DNA of 64,000 nucleotides from Saprospiraceae bacterium (GTDB lineage Bacteria > Bacteroidota > Bacteroidia > Chitinophagales > Saprospiraceae). The translations under genes were made by a program, and so were the position numbers. Positions 1 through 9,146 of the stretch are shown piece by piece. Position 1 is the stretch's first letter, and every line of letters starts with the position of its first letter. The notes beneath the pieces were generated by a model. It made no database searches, was not told the DNA's origin, and saw nothing but the letters and a program-made list of their open reading frames with translations. The stretch is from NCBI GenBank assembly GCA_029251525.1, contig JAQXDE010000035.1:62001-126000 (forward strand). Reading direction: 5' to 3'.

Positions 1-476
1 TGTTGTTGAACGATTTAGAATTCCAATTCTAGATGAGGTGAATAATTGAAAATTCAAAAAGTCTTAATTAGTTAATTTAAAATACAGAATGCTAACGTCA
101 CAATAGTAGTAACAATAATAATATTTTTTATGAATTTAAATTTATGAGTATTTTGTATATTCAATTATATCATGCTTCTGATTTTACTTTTTGGAACAAT
201 AAGACAGTTAAAAAAAACAAGACTTAATACAAGCCCATAAACTGTTACCAGTATCATTGGCCATATTTAGAAAAATGAAAATAAAAAATAATTTGGCTCA
301 ATCCTATCAATAATATTTCATTTAACAGATTTTTTATATCCTGTTGAACATAGAAAGTTATAGGAACTAAAAATGAAAAAGACTGGCAGTAGTTAAGTTT
401 ATTATCTTCAATAATTCTATTTTTATTAAAAAAGTTTAAGTATTTTGATTTGTACATTTCTTTAAAAAATATGTAA
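1..476. other. left-edge stretch without a convincing gene
   Basis: Very AT-rich. Bases 2-49 are open on the plus strand and end in TGA, so they could be the last 15 codons (ending ILDEVNN) of a gene entering from the left, but 15 codons are too few to identify. A 109-codon minus-strand frame at 254-583 overlaps the start of the amidohydrolase and has the Phe/Ile/Lys/Asn-heavy composition of random AT-rich DNA. I see no RNA gene or clear promoter. Confidence 0.4.
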
Positions 477-2243
477 ATGAAAAATAAATTTAAATTTGGA
501 GTTGTACTTTTTATAGCCTTGTCTACTTTGTTTTTATTTTCAAAATATTTGAGGATTGATTTTCCAAAGGAAAAAAGTAGCATTTTTTTTAATGGAAAGA
601 TAATTACGATGGAAGGTGATTCAAAGTCTCCAGAAGCTATATTTGTTGAAGATGGATTTATAAAATCGCTAGGGACTAAGGATAAACTATTTGCTCTAAA
701 AAATGATAAAACTTCTCTAATTGATTTACAAGGAAAGACGTTGCTTCCGGGGTTTATTGATAGTCATACTCATCCTGCATTGTCTACATTTTTACATAAT
801 ATGGTGGATTTATCTGGATTTACTCACCAAAATTCTGAACAATTATGGAGTCATTTAAGTACAGAAATAAATAATTTTGAAAAAGGGGAATGGATGATTT
901 GTCGAGGATTTGATCCGATTTTGGTGAAGGGATTAGATGCCCCTCACATTGATTTTTTAGATAGTATTGCTCCTGAAAATCCAATCTTGATTATCTCTCA
1001 AAGTTTACATTCCTTCTGGACAAATTCCCGGGGATTTGAATTAGCTAATATTTCTAAGGATACGCCCGATCCAACAGAAATGAGTTTTTATGAAAAAGAT
1101 AAAAATGGAGAATTGACTGGTTTTATTGCCGAACAGGAAGCTATCAAACCATTCAATGAAATGCTTGAAGAAAGTCTAACTCCAAAGGTTATGATTCAAG
1201 CAACACGAGAAGTTTTTGATGAGTATGCTCGCAACGGAAATACTACAATTGTAAGTGCAGGTCTAACAATTAAAGATAAAAAACCACTTCAATTATATGA
1301 ACACTTTTCAGCTGAGAAACCAAAGTTGCTTAATCAATTTTTATCCTTCATTGGTTATTTTCCAAAACGAAAACCAAGTGTTCGTCATTTCATATATGTT
1401 CGACATGATAGAGCATTTTTGTTGCCTGATTCGCCTGAAAATGGAGATGATTTCTATCGATTTTTAGGAATTAAACATTGGTATGATGGCTCTCCTTATA
1501 CAGGTTCGATGTATTTAAAAGAACCTTATGAAGTTTCAGATTTAACGAAAAATGGTTTGCAAATTCCAGAAGGATATGGAGGAAAAAGGTTAGTTGAAAA
1601 AAATGATATGATTGATTTTGTAGAAAGATATCAAAAATTAGGTTGGCAAATCGCTGTGCATGTTCAAGGTGATCAGGCTATTGAGGAAACGATATATGCA
1701 TTTGAAGAGGTAAATAATAACAGGACAATCACAAATTCCAGACATCGGTTGGAACATTGCCTTTTGCTTTCCGATACCTCTATTAAGAGGATGAAAGTTT
1801 TGAATATGACTCCAAGTATTCATATCAATCATTTGTATTATTATGGAGAGGCTTTAAAGAATGAAATTATAGGGGAGGAGCGAGCAGAAAAAATTTTGCC
1901 CATTGCTTCGGTTCAAAATAATGGTTTGAAATTTTCATTACATGCTGATCAACCAATGTTTAAAAGTGATCCTTTGAGACTAATTCAAACGGCTGTTTTG
2001 AGAAAAACAAAAGAAGGAAATCTGATGGGTGATGGAGAGCAAATTGATATTTTGGACGCGCTTAAAGCGATGACTATTCATGCAGCATGGCAAATAAAAA
2101 TGGAAGATAAAATAGGTTCGATTAAAGAGGGGAAATTTGCAGATTTTGTAATTTTGGATAAAAATCCATTGGAGACGCCTAGTAATGAATTAGAAAAAAT
2201 ACAAGTTTTAAAAACATTTGTGCATGGAAATGAATTGAAATAA
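477..2243 (+). CDS. membrane-anchored amidohydrolase, YtcJ-like
   Basis: A metal-dependent hydrolase of the amidohydrolase superfamily, closest in layout to the YtcJ/amidohydrolase-3 group. Residues 6-24 form one hydrophobic segment after a Lys-rich start, so the protein is exported or anchored with the enzyme outside the cytoplasm. The N-terminal beta-sandwich (about 36-90) leads into the metal motif FIDSHTHP at 93-100. Further conserved points are HVQGDQAIE near 397, HRLEHC near 424, a late SLHADQP, and the C-terminal IKEGKFADFVILDKNPLE that closes the sandwich. The 588-residue length is normal for the family. It stands alone on the plus strand. The substrate cannot be read from sequence; family members act on amides, ureas and formamides. 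Confidence 0.85.
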   Translation: MKNKFKFGVVLFIALSTLFLFSKYLRIDFPKEKSSIFFNGKIITMEGDSKSPEAIFVEDGFIKSLGTKDKLFALKNDKTSLIDLQGKTLLPGFIDSHTHPALSTFLHNMVDLSGFTHQNSEQLWSHLSTEINNFEKGEWMICRGFDPILVKGLDAPHIDFLDSIAPENPILIISQSLHSFWTNSRGFELANISKDTPDPTEMSFYEKDKNGELTGFIAEQEAIKPFNEMLEESLTPKVMIQATREVFDEYARNGNTTIVSAGLTIKDKKPLQLYEHFSAEKPKLLNQFLSFIGYFPKRKPSVRHFIYVRHDRAFLLPDSPENGDDFYRFLGIKHWYDGSPYTGSMYLKEPYEVSDLTKNGLQIPEGYGGKRLVEKNDMIDFVERYQKLGWQIAVHVQGDQAIEETIYAFEEVNNNRTITNSRHRLEHCLLLSDTSIKRMKVLNMTPSIHINHLYYYGEALKNEIIGEERAEKILPIASVQNNGLKFSLHADQPMFKSDPLRLIQTAVLRKTKEGNLMGDGEQIDILDALKAMTIHAAWQIKMEDKIGSIKEGKFADFVILDKNPLETPSNELEKIQVLKTFVHGNELK

Positions 2244-2396
2244 GTTTTTAAAAATTAAATCATTGTGGAAGAATCCTCGCCTAGTTTTTTTGCTCATCTA
2301 AAACCCATATTGTTTACCTTTTGTGGTAAACATAATTGTTCTATTTTATATTTTAAGGATAAAAAAGCTATTCACTTTTTTGAAATTATAAATTGA

Positions 2397-2580
2397 AAAG
2401 AGGTTTTATTTGTAGGAGGCTTTCTATTTGCAATTGGTATTTTATTGATGATTCGAACTATTTATTTTATTCAAAAAGAGGGACTTAATTTAGTGGAAAG
2501 ATTCGGGAATGATTATGTTTTTTTTTGAAAATGTCATTCGATGGTTAACAAGATTAACTCCTTCGGAAAATAAGAACTAA
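2397..2580 (+). pseudogene. 3' remnant of an isoprenylcysteine methyltransferase-like membrane protein, frameshifted
   Basis: From 2397 the plus strand reads a hydrophobic helix followed by EGLNLVERFGNDYVFF and a stop at 2526-2528. Shifting one frame at the T-run before 2527 continues as FFENVIRWLTRLTPSENKN and stops at 2578-2580. The combined pattern (helix, E.L...FG.DY..Y...V.RW) is the C-terminal end of the ICMT/PEMT-like methyltransferase family as I know it. There is no start codon, and an in-frame TGA lies at 2394-2396, so only the tail remains. Identification rests on about 60 residues. Confidence 0.5.
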
Positions 2581-2593
2581 TTAAAATTAGTTT

Positions 2594-2620
2594 TATATTT
2601 GTGCTTTCTTATTAAATTTG
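2594..2620 (+). promoter_or_regulatory. two candidate -7 boxes upstream of the small lipoprotein gene
   Basis: TATATTTG at 2594-2601 and TAAATTTG at 2613-2620 both fit the Bacteroidota -7 consensus TAnnTTTG, 42 and 23 bases before the ATG at 2643. No TTG element stands at the expected 17-23 base spacing upstream of either, so only the -7 part is supported. Confidence 0.4.
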
Positions 2621-2642
2621 TGAACTTATAACGTTGCCACTA

Positions 2643-3035
2643 ATGAAATTACAAAATTTGATTTTCTTTTTTTGCTTGTCTATTTTTTCTTTTTTTGGAT
2701 GCGAAGGAACCTCTGATGAGAACAATGAGAAAATTGATAAAACAGCAGATTCTGCTAAAGAATTGATTGATTTATTAAAAGAGAAAACGAAGGATATTGC
2801 TAATGATGAGGACCTTCATGGAAAGTTTAGAGATATTCTGGAGAATGTGAATGTGGAATCAAAAGACTTTGAAAAATTATTAAAAGAGCATAGAGATGAA
2901 TTGAAAGAGAAGTTTGAAAAGATTACTAACGATCCAAAGATGAAAGAAAAGTTTAAAAATTTTGAAGGTGATACTAACGAGATTAAGAAGAAACTAGAAA
3001 AAATATTTGAGGAAATATCGAAAGAGCAAAAGTGA
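2643..3035 (+). CDS. small charged lipoprotein, function unknown
   Basis: The ATG at 2643 is preferred over an in-frame TTG at 2634 because it starts directly with MKLQ and a Phe/Leu-rich signal segment. This ends in SFFGC, a plausible lipobox with the lipidated Cys near residue 19-20. The mature part is almost entirely Lys, Glu and Asp with heptad-like leucines and isoleucines, so it should be a long alpha helix or coiled coil of about 105 residues. I see no catalytic motif and recognise no family. Two TAnnTTTG boxes lie just upstream and no gene is close enough downstream to suggest an operon. A helical periplasmic lipoprotein of unknown role is the most that can be said. Confidence 0.7.
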   Translation: MKLQNLIFFFCLSIFSFFGCEGTSDENNEKIDKTADSAKELIDLLKEKTKDIANDEDLHGKFRDILENVNVESKDFEKLLKEHRDELKEKFEKITNDPKMKEKFKNFEGDTNEIKKKLEKIFEEISKEQK

Positions 3036-3229
3036 TTTTTTAAAAAAAGCATTTAAAATTCTCAAACTCACCTCTAGATATTTAATATTAATTTAAATAT
3101 ATCCATAAAACCTATAATGCCCTCTTCTTTTTAATAGAGTTAAGCTTGCTCTTATTCTTTTTTATTTGGCAAACTTTTAATTGATCTGATATTCTAGTTA
3201 TTTTTATAAAAAATTAATCAATGGGGATA

Positions 3230-4522
3230 TTAATTTTCAAGGATAGATAACTTTCTGTTAGAAATTTCTTCAATAGATTTTTTAGGCTTTGAATTTATAG
3301 CCTCTGGTGCTTTCTCAGCAATGTCTATGAAAAAGACATTATTTAGTTTGTTACACTCAATATTATTTGATAATGGATTCAAGGTTAATGCTAAAACGGG
3401 AGTAAATTTTGTGACTTTAATTGTTTCCAATTTGAGTTTAAGAGTAATGGATTCTCCGGGAACTATCATACCCATAGCATCTCTATTTCCTTTTTTAATA
3501 AATGAAATGTCAACAGGGATTGATCCCCTTGTCAAATTATGAGATCTAGTAAAATGAGACTGGATGGCAATATTATCTATTTCCTTATTGGTTTCCCCAT
3601 GTAGTGAAATTGGAGTATTACCCACATTCTTAATTGTGTACTTCAATAGAACAAAACGTTTATTCTTTCTCAAGATTTTAACCTCGTCAATTATTAAGTC
3701 AGCACAAGTTTTCTTTTTTGAAAGGCGATTAGCTTGTTCTTCTTTAATGGGTTCCTTTTTTATTTTGGGGTCATTGATTTCAGTTTCAGCAACGTTAATT
3801 TTACTATACTCCTTGGATGCGATTCCCAAAATAGGTTCAGTAACCTTATTTTCTAGTTTTTTGGGACTAATTTTTTCTTTTGGTTGATTAGGTTTTGATA
3901 GAAACCTTGGGTTTTCTAGGTTAGAACTTTTAACTGGAGTTTCCTCACAAACCTCTTTTTTAGATTTTTCTAATTTTGATTGTAGTGATTTATGGTCTCC
4001 AGGGATTAAATTTTCATTAATGAGGAACTCTTTATCGGTATCACTTATTTGAACAATTGACTCTTTATATTTTGATATTTCATTCTCTTTCCTATCAGAA
4101 TCTGGATTAGTAAAATAGGTAAACTTCATTTTATTTCTTAAAATTAGTTGTCCAGGACGAAGAGAAATGGTTTTCTTTTTGATACTTTCAATAATCGACT
4201 GTTTTGCCCCAATTAATTCATTTTCTTCAAGAGATTTATCAAATTGAATAAGGAGGTCATGAGGAATTAAATTAGGTTTACCAAGTTTAACTTTGTTCCT
4301 ACCGTTATTGACAATCTTGTATTCTATTTTGTAGGATTTCCCTTTTTTCTTAATTATTTTAATTGATTTGACAATTAATCGGTTATCGCTGTATTTGGGT
4401 TTTACTTGAGGAATGGTATCGGTTAAAACATGAGTGAAGGTTGGGCAAGAGGAAGCGGCCAATTGATTTGAGCATTGATATAGAGAAAATAAAACTATTA
4501 AAATATTTTGTACAGTTTTCAT
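3230..4522 (-). CDS. secreted protein with two CARDB-like beta-sandwich modules
   Basis: The first 25 residues form a signal peptide (MKTVQNILIVLFSL, then a Cys-containing stretch and an Ala-Ala-Ser exit). Two regions, about 47-130 and 272-390, share one layout: an IxVKSIKIIKKxG or DLIIDEVKILRKN opening strand, then YKIVNNGxNKV or YTIKNVGNTPI, a short insert, a Pro-Gly turn (RPGQ or VPGES) and a closing strand. This is the pattern of CARDB/Ig-like 'new gene' domains. The linker (about 150-270) is rich in Lys, Glu, Ser and Pro and probably disordered. No catalytic residues are visible. It reads towards the lipoprotein gene and away from the Lrp regulator. An adhesive or scaffold role on the cell surface is inference from the fold only. 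Confidence 0.65.
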   Translation of the reverse strand: MKTVQNILIVLFSLYQCSNQLAASSCPTFTHVLTDTIPQVKPKYSDNRLIVKSIKIIKKKGKSYKIEYKIVNNGRNKVKLGKPNLIPHDLLIQFDKSLEENELIGAKQSIIESIKKKTISLRPGQLILRNKMKFTYFTNPDSDRKENEISKYKESIVQISDTDKEFLINENLIPGDHKSLQSKLEKSKKEVCEETPVKSSNLENPRFLSKPNQPKEKISPKKLENKVTEPILGIASKEYSKINVAETEINDPKIKKEPIKEEQANRLSKKKTCADLIIDEVKILRKNKRFVLLKYTIKNVGNTPISLHGETNKEIDNIAIQSHFTRSHNLTRGSIPVDISFIKKGNRDAMGMIVPGESITLKLKLETIKVTKFTPVLALTLNPLSNNIECNKLNNVFFIDIAEKAPEAINSKPKKSIEEISNRKLSILEN

Positions 4523-4638
4523 AATTCTGCAGTTATGGGGGTGATATTAGAAAATCAATAAAATGAAATTGCAAGAATTATTCCATAAAATAATTATTAC
4601 TCACAAATAAAACTGCTTGATATGTTGATGTCAATATT

Positions 4639-5112
4639 TTATTCTTTTTCCTTGAGGGTCAGCGGTCGATTAATACTTTCCTCTAAAGATATCATAGTTT
4701 CAGTTCTCTGAATTCCAGAAATCCTTTGAATTTTGTCATGCAAAACAGTGCGTAAATGAAGGGTGTCTTTACAAATTATTTTCACAAAAATACCATAATT
4801 ACCGGTTGTATAGTGAGCACTTACTATTTCAGGAATCATCTTTAATCTCTCAGAAACATCATCATATAAAGAACTTTTTTCTAAATAGACACCTAAAAAT
4901 GCTACAACATCATATCCCAGCTTGGTATGATCGATAATTAGATTGGCCCCTTTTACAATTCCCATTTCTTTAAGTTTGGTCATTCTTACATGCACCGTTC
5001 CGCTTGAGACAAATAATTGTTTAGCTATGACGGAATAGGATGTGTTCGAGTTTTCCATCAAAATAGAAAGAATTTTTCGATCAATATCATCAATTTTTCC
5101 TGTTTTATCCAT
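4639..5112 (-). CDS. Lrp/AsnC family transcriptional regulator
   Basis: A leucine-responsive-regulatory-protein-type DNA-binding protein. Residues 7-55 are the N-terminal helix-turn-helix (DDIDRKILSILMENSNTSYS, then a recognition helix around SSGTVHVRMTKLKEMGIV). Residues 70-150 are the RAM/AsnC ligand-binding domain, with the turn YTTGNYGIFVKI that forms the oligomer and effector interface in this family. The 157-residue length is standard. It is divergent from the protease gene at 5284 with about 170 bases between, so it could control that gene or itself. The effector is normally an amino acid, but nothing local tells which one; the aromatic operon lies 30 kb away. Confidence 0.9.
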   Translation of the reverse strand: MDKTGKIDDIDRKILSILMENSNTSYSVIAKQLFVSSGTVHVRMTKLKEMGIVKGANLIIDHTKLGYDVVAFLGVYLEKSSLYDDVSERLKMIPEIVSAHYTTGNYGIFVKIICKDTLHLRTVLHDKIQRISGIQRTETMISLEESINRPLTLKEKE

Positions 5113-5220
5113 GATGTTTTATTTTGATGGGTAATAGTTATGCTTATTTATATATGGAAAACAATAATAAGGAAAACTTGTTTCTTTTTTTTAAAAAACA
5201 ACCTAAGAACTATCGGTTTA

Positions 5221-5255
5221 TTTGCAAAATCGGAGATAGAAAATTCTTACATTTG
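5221..5255 (+). promoter_or_regulatory. Bacteroidota-type promoter of the S41 protease gene
   Basis: TTTG at 5221-5224 and TACATTTG at 5248-5255 are separated by 23 bases, within the 17-23 base range reported for Flavobacterium-type promoters (TTG, then TAnnTTTG). The ATG follows 28 bases after the -7 box. Confidence 0.6.
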
Positions 5256-5283
5256 TTCTTTTAGAATCAGTTAATAATAGATA

Positions 5284-6945
5284 ATGTCCGAAATAGAGAA
5301 TTCCCAAAATGGAAAATTAAATATTTGGCTCCCTTTTCTTTTCGCTGTTGTACTTGCAGGCGGGATGTATGTTGGTTCCCAACTTAATCCTGCTCCTCAA
5401 TTAATCATTCAAACGGACGGAATAGATCCTGCAGAATTTAGCAAAATTGGTAATGGTAGAATTGAGGATTTACTTCGGTTCATCGAGGCTCGTTATGTTG
5501 ATGAGGTTAATAGTGATGAATTAATCGAGAAGGCGATAGGTGAAATTATTTCTGAACTTGATCCTCATTCATCCTACATTCCTGTCTCTCAGGTAGAAAG
5601 AATTAATGATGAGCTAGAAGGAAACTTTGATGGTGTAGGAATTGAGTTTATTATCCTGGATGATACCATAGTAGTGGTTGCTCCAATTGCAGGTGGCCCA
5701 TCTGAAGATGCAGGAATTTTAGCGGGTGATAAGATTGTTGAGATTAATGATTCTACAGCAGTAGGAGGAGAAACTGATGTTCGTGAATTAGTCAATAAAT
5801 TAAGAGGTCAAGCTGGAAGTGAGGTAAAAGTTGGTGTAAAAAGAGGAAAAGGTAAATTGGTGAAAAGTTTTAAAATCAAACGGGAACCAATACCAATATT
5901 TAGTGTAGATGTTGGATATATGATTAATGAAAGTACAGGGTTTATAAAAGTGAATCGCTTTAGTGCAACAACCTATAGAGAGTTTATGGAGGAAGTGGAA
6001 GAGTTAAAGGAAAAGGGAATGGAAGACTTAATCGTAGACTTAAGACAAAATCCTGGTGGATATTTAAGGGAAGCTACTAAAATGCTAAGCCAACTTTTTC
6101 CTGACAAAGGAAAACTATTGGTTTATACAGAAGGAAGGACTGTTCGAAGAAATGAGTATAAATCAACAGGTCTTACTCATTTTGCAATCGGAAAAGTGGC
6201 TATTTTGATTGATGAAGGATCTGCATCGGCAAGTGAAATTGTGGCAGGTGCTGTACAAGATTGGGATCGGGGAGTGGTCATTGGGCGAAGATCATTTGGG
6301 AAAGGGTTAGTTCAAGAACAGTTAGACTTGAATGATGGTTCTGCCTTGAGGCTAACTGTAGCTAGGTATTTTACGCCTTCTGATAGATTAATTCAAAAGT
6401 CATATGATGATAAGAGTGCTTACAGCTCAGATATAATTAATCGATATCAAGGAGGAGAGCTTTTAAATAAAGATAGCATCCAGCAATCTGACACGACACA
6501 ATTTTTTACCAAGCTTGAAAAGCGAGTTGTTTTTGGAGGAGGAGGAATTACTCCAGATGTTTTTATTCCATTAGATACTACCTATTTAAACGATACTTAT
6601 ATCTCATTGCGTCAGGTTTTACCTCAGTATATTTATCGATATGCTAAGGATAATGCTAATTTATTGAAAGAAATTCCTTTGGAGAAACTGCGTTATGATT
6701 TTGTTGTGGATGAAAATATGTTAAATGATTTTATGAAATTTGGAGAGGCAAACGGGGCAAAAGTGGACCTAAAAGATTTTGATAAAATCAAAGATAATGT
6801 AAAACTACTATTAAAGGCTAGATTAGCCAGAAACTTGTTTAAGGAAGATGGATTTTATACTATTTGGAATGATTCAGATGAGGTCGTCAAAGCAGCGTTG
6901 GGTGCCTTGAAAAAGGAAAATCCATTGGCTGAGTATGATGAATAA
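5284..6945 (+). CDS. C-terminal processing peptidase, S41 family
   Basis: A tail-specific serine protease anchored in the inner membrane by one segment near residues 14-33 (LPFLFAVVLAGGMYVGSQL) and acting in the periplasm. After a helical region (about 55-100) comes a PDZ domain (about 105-195, with GNFDGVGIEF and GPSEDAGILAGDKI), then the S41 core. The nucleophile Ser is in DEGSASASEIVAGA near 317 and the general-base Lys is in GRRSFGKGLVQEQ near 341. A C-terminal helical domain of about 150 residues completes the usual length for Bacteroidota Prc/CtpA proteins. Such proteases trim C-termini of periplasmic proteins and regulate cell-wall enzymes; the local targets are unknown. Confidence 0.93.
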   Translation: MSEIENSQNGKLNIWLPFLFAVVLAGGMYVGSQLNPAPQLIIQTDGIDPAEFSKIGNGRIEDLLRFIEARYVDEVNSDELIEKAIGEIISELDPHSSYIPVSQVERINDELEGNFDGVGIEFIILDDTIVVVAPIAGGPSEDAGILAGDKIVEINDSTAVGGETDVRELVNKLRGQAGSEVKVGVKRGKGKLVKSFKIKREPIPIFSVDVGYMINESTGFIKVNRFSATTYREFMEEVEELKEKGMEDLIVDLRQNPGGYLREATKMLSQLFPDKGKLLVYTEGRTVRRNEYKSTGLTHFAIGKVAILIDEGSASASEIVAGAVQDWDRGVVIGRRSFGKGLVQEQLDLNDGSALRLTVARYFTPSDRLIQKSYDDKSAYSSDIINRYQGGELLNKDSIQQSDTTQFFTKLEKRVVFGGGGITPDVFIPLDTTYLNDTYISLRQVLPQYIYRYAKDNANLLKEIPLEKLRYDFVVDENMLNDFMKFGEANGAKVDLKDFDKIKDNVKLLLKARLARNLFKEDGFYTIWNDSDEVVKAALGALKKENPLAEYDE

Positions 6946-6966
6946 TTTTCTTGTTTAAAATTATAT

Positions 6967-7007
6967 AAAGGTTTGCTTTTCAAAATTTGAAAAATAAACC
7001 TTTTTTT
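6967..7007 (+). terminator. Rho-independent terminator of the S41 protease gene
   Basis: AAAGGTTT at 6967-6974 pairs with AAACCTTT at 6996-7003, and the interior adds TTTTCAAA/TTTGAAAA pairing, giving a long AT-rich stem. A run of seven T closes it at 7001-7007, 22 bases after the stop codon. Confidence 0.75.
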
Positions 7008-7536
7008 ATTCATAGTAACTTTATTCAACTTGAGCTAAGTTGTTTCTCTTTTAAATTTCTGATTTTAATGGCATCTATCTTTAATATGTTTTATCCAAGA
7101 AAATTAAATATTCTTCTTTCCTAACTTCGATAGAACCTAATGTTTCCCTTTGAAGTAGAACATATGAAGTAACTATTATTATGAGTCCTTGTCCCTTTTC
7201 AATAGAGAGATCTCCTTACCGTATTTTGCAAACTGGTCAATATCTTATGAGTTTATATTCAAAATATTTATACTATTATTGAGTTGGGTGTTCTGGTTTT
7301 GCAAAACCTTCAAAGGATAATTTTTTTTTGAAGTATTGATTCAATTAATTAATAATTGTAACGTCATATGGTGTATTGGATTCGTAAAATCTAATGCTGT
7401 TTAGGATTAAAAGATAGAGTAAGATTTAGATGAAAATCAATACAACATGAATATTTTTTGATGATTTACTAGTGTTTCTATAATTCATCTTGGTCTTTTA
7501 TATTTATTGTTTTAATCACACGGTAAAGCTAAATAG
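7008..7536. other. intergenic stretch without recognisable genes
   Basis: About 530 AT-rich bases between the protease terminator and the 3' end of modC. All frames are broken by stops and none resembles a protein I know. The one local structure is the perfect 14-base palindrome GGTTTTGCAAAACC at 7295-7308, without a T-run. No RNA gene was recognised. Confidence 0.5.
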
Positions 7537-8436
7537 TTAGGAGGGCAGGTGGAGTTGCCCTTGGATAATTTTTTTAATGGTCGGTTTGAAATTGGGGGAT
7601 GTTATGATGATTTTATCACCTAGAACCAGCGTTTCATTTTCTTCATTACTCACCTCGATTTTTGCAATGTCTTTTCCAATCAATATAGTTAAAAAGGTTG
7701 TTGATTCTAGTTTTTCTAACCGTATAATTTCTCCTGTAATATTAAAAGGGTTAGTTCTATCATTTGTTGAAAAAATTGAAATAGGATTTCCACTTTGAAT
7801 TATTTTACCATGATCCAAAACTAAAACTTGATCTGACATTTTTAAAACCTCCGCCAAATCATGACTAATCAAAATAGTGGTTAAGTTAAATTCTCTATGA
7901 ACTTGGAGAATATATTTTTGGATTTTATTTCGCATTTCTTCATCCAAAGCTGAGAGTGGTTCATCGAGTAAAAGCAATTCTGGTTTTTGAACCAAGGCTC
8001 TAGCGACGGCAACTCGTTGTTGCTGGCCACCAGAAAGGTGATAAGGTTTCTGGTTTTGCAGGTCTCCGATTTCCATTATTTCAATTAACTCATTTATGAT
8101 TTTCTTACTTTGTTTTTTATGTAAAGCAAAGCTTAAATTTTCAAAAATAGTCATGTTGGGAAAAAGCGCATAATCTTGAAATACAAAACCTATTTTCCTT
8201 TTTTGAGAAGGAAGGTATACTTTTTGGACACTGTCTAACAATACATTTCCATGAACGGTGATTTTCCCAAAGTCAGGCTTAAGTAACCCTGCTAGAATTC
8301 GTAAAGTGGATGTTTTTCCTGCTCCAGATTTACCATAAAGTGTAACAAGTTTTCCTGGCTCGATGCTAGTCTTGATATCAAGTAGCATTTTCCCAGAAGA
8401 AGCATTAAGTTTTTTTTTAAGGAATATTTCTATCAT
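7537..8436 (-). CDS. modC: molybdate ABC transporter ATP-binding protein
   Basis: The ATPase of a molybdate/tungstate importer. It shows Walker A (GKSGAGKTST, about residue 35), a Q-loop in FVFQDYALFPNMTIFENL, the signature LSGGQQQRVAVARAL and Walker B LLLLDEPLSALD followed by the switch His in ISHDLAEV. The C-terminal 70 residues form a short MOP/TOBE-like oxyanion domain. I start at the ATG at 8436, not the in-frame TTG at 8442, because that ATG overlaps the modB stop as ATGA, a translational-coupling arrangement. This assigns modA-modB-modC to one transcript. Distinction from sulfate ATPases relies on the neighbours and the short C-terminal domain. Confidence 0.88.
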   Translation of the reverse strand: MIEIFLKKKLNASSGKMLLDIKTSIEPGKLVTLYGKSGAGKTSTLRILAGLLKPDFGKITVHGNVLLDSVQKVYLPSQKRKIGFVFQDYALFPNMTIFENLSFALHKKQSKKIINELIEIMEIGDLQNQKPYHLSGGQQQRVAVARALVQKPELLLLDEPLSALDEEMRNKIQKYILQVHREFNLTTILISHDLAEVLKMSDQVLVLDHGKIIQSGNPISIFSTNDRTNPFNITGEIIRLEKLESTTFLTILIGKDIAKIEVSNEENETLVLGDKIIITSPNFKPTIKKIIQGQLHLPS

Positions 8437-9104
8437 TTCCAAAACTGTTTAAGGTAACCACCATTCACAATATAAACTAAGAGTAAAATGGAAAATGTCA
8501 AGCCAAATAAGACTAAAGAATAAGAATTGGCTGCTCCATAATTTAGTGATTCAACTTCATCATAAATTGCAATTGAGGCAACTTTAGTTACACCGGGCAT
8601 ATTGCCTCCAATCATCAAAACTACTCCAAACTCACCAATAGTATGTGCAAAAGTTAAAACTATTCCTGTCAAAAGTGAAGATTTTATATTAGGTAAAAGT
8701 ACCTTGCTTAAGGTTGTCATTTTGGATTTACCTAACATAAAACTTGCTTCCAAAAGAGATGTAGATAAGTTTGAAAACCCAGATTGAATGGGGTGAACCA
8801 TAAATGGTAAACTATAAATCACGGAGGCAAATACTAATCCTTCAAAAGAAAAGACTATCCTTAAACCCAACCATTCATCTAACCATTTTCCAAATCCATT
8901 GGCCGGGCTAAATGCAATAAGTAAATAAAACCCTAAAACGGTTGGTGGTAAAACCAAAGGCATACTAACTAATGTCTCAATAATGGGTTTAGTTTTACTT
9001 TTAGAAAAAGCGAGCCAATATGCCAAAGGAATTGAAACCAACAACAAGATTATTGTGGTGATAAGAGCTAATTTGAAAGTTAATAATAGTGGTTCCCAGT
9101 CCAT
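8433..9104 (-). CDS. modB: molybdate ABC transporter permease
   Basis: A 223-residue inner-membrane permease with about five hydrophobic segments, the normal ModB size. Typical ModB features are MPLVLPPTVLGFYLL near residue 50, the cytoplasmic EAA-like loop EASFMLGKSKMTTLSKVLLP that docks on the ATPase, and the following HTIGEFGVVLMIGGNMPG. It lies 42 bases downstream of modA and overlaps modC by ATGA. In this family the channel passes molybdate released by the periplasmic binding protein. A tungstate-specific system cannot be excluded. Confidence 0.92.
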   Translation of the reverse strand: MDWEPLLLTFKLALITTIILLLVSIPLAYWLAFSKSKTKPIIETLVSMPLVLPPTVLGFYLLIAFSPANGFGKWLDEWLGLRIVFSFEGLVFASVIYSLPFMVHPIQSGFSNLSTSLLEASFMLGKSKMTTLSKVLLPNIKSSLLTGIVLTFAHTIGEFGVVLMIGGNMPGVTKVASIAIYDEVESLNYGAANSYSLVLFGLTFSILLLVYIVNGGYLKQFWK

Positions 9105-9146
9105 GAAAATAAAATTAAAAGGTCAATCAACATCAACGTCAAAAAA

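Noticed and set aside
254-583. 109-codon minus-strand frame overlapping the first amidohydrolase
   Set aside because: It overlaps a well-supported gene start, its Phe/Ile/Lys/Asn-rich composition is that of AT-rich noise, and it matches no family I know.
7295-7308. Palindrome GGTTTTGCAAAACC in the modC downstream region
   Set aside because: No gene start or T-run beside it; a 14-base palindrome of this composition can occur by chance in AT-rich DNA.
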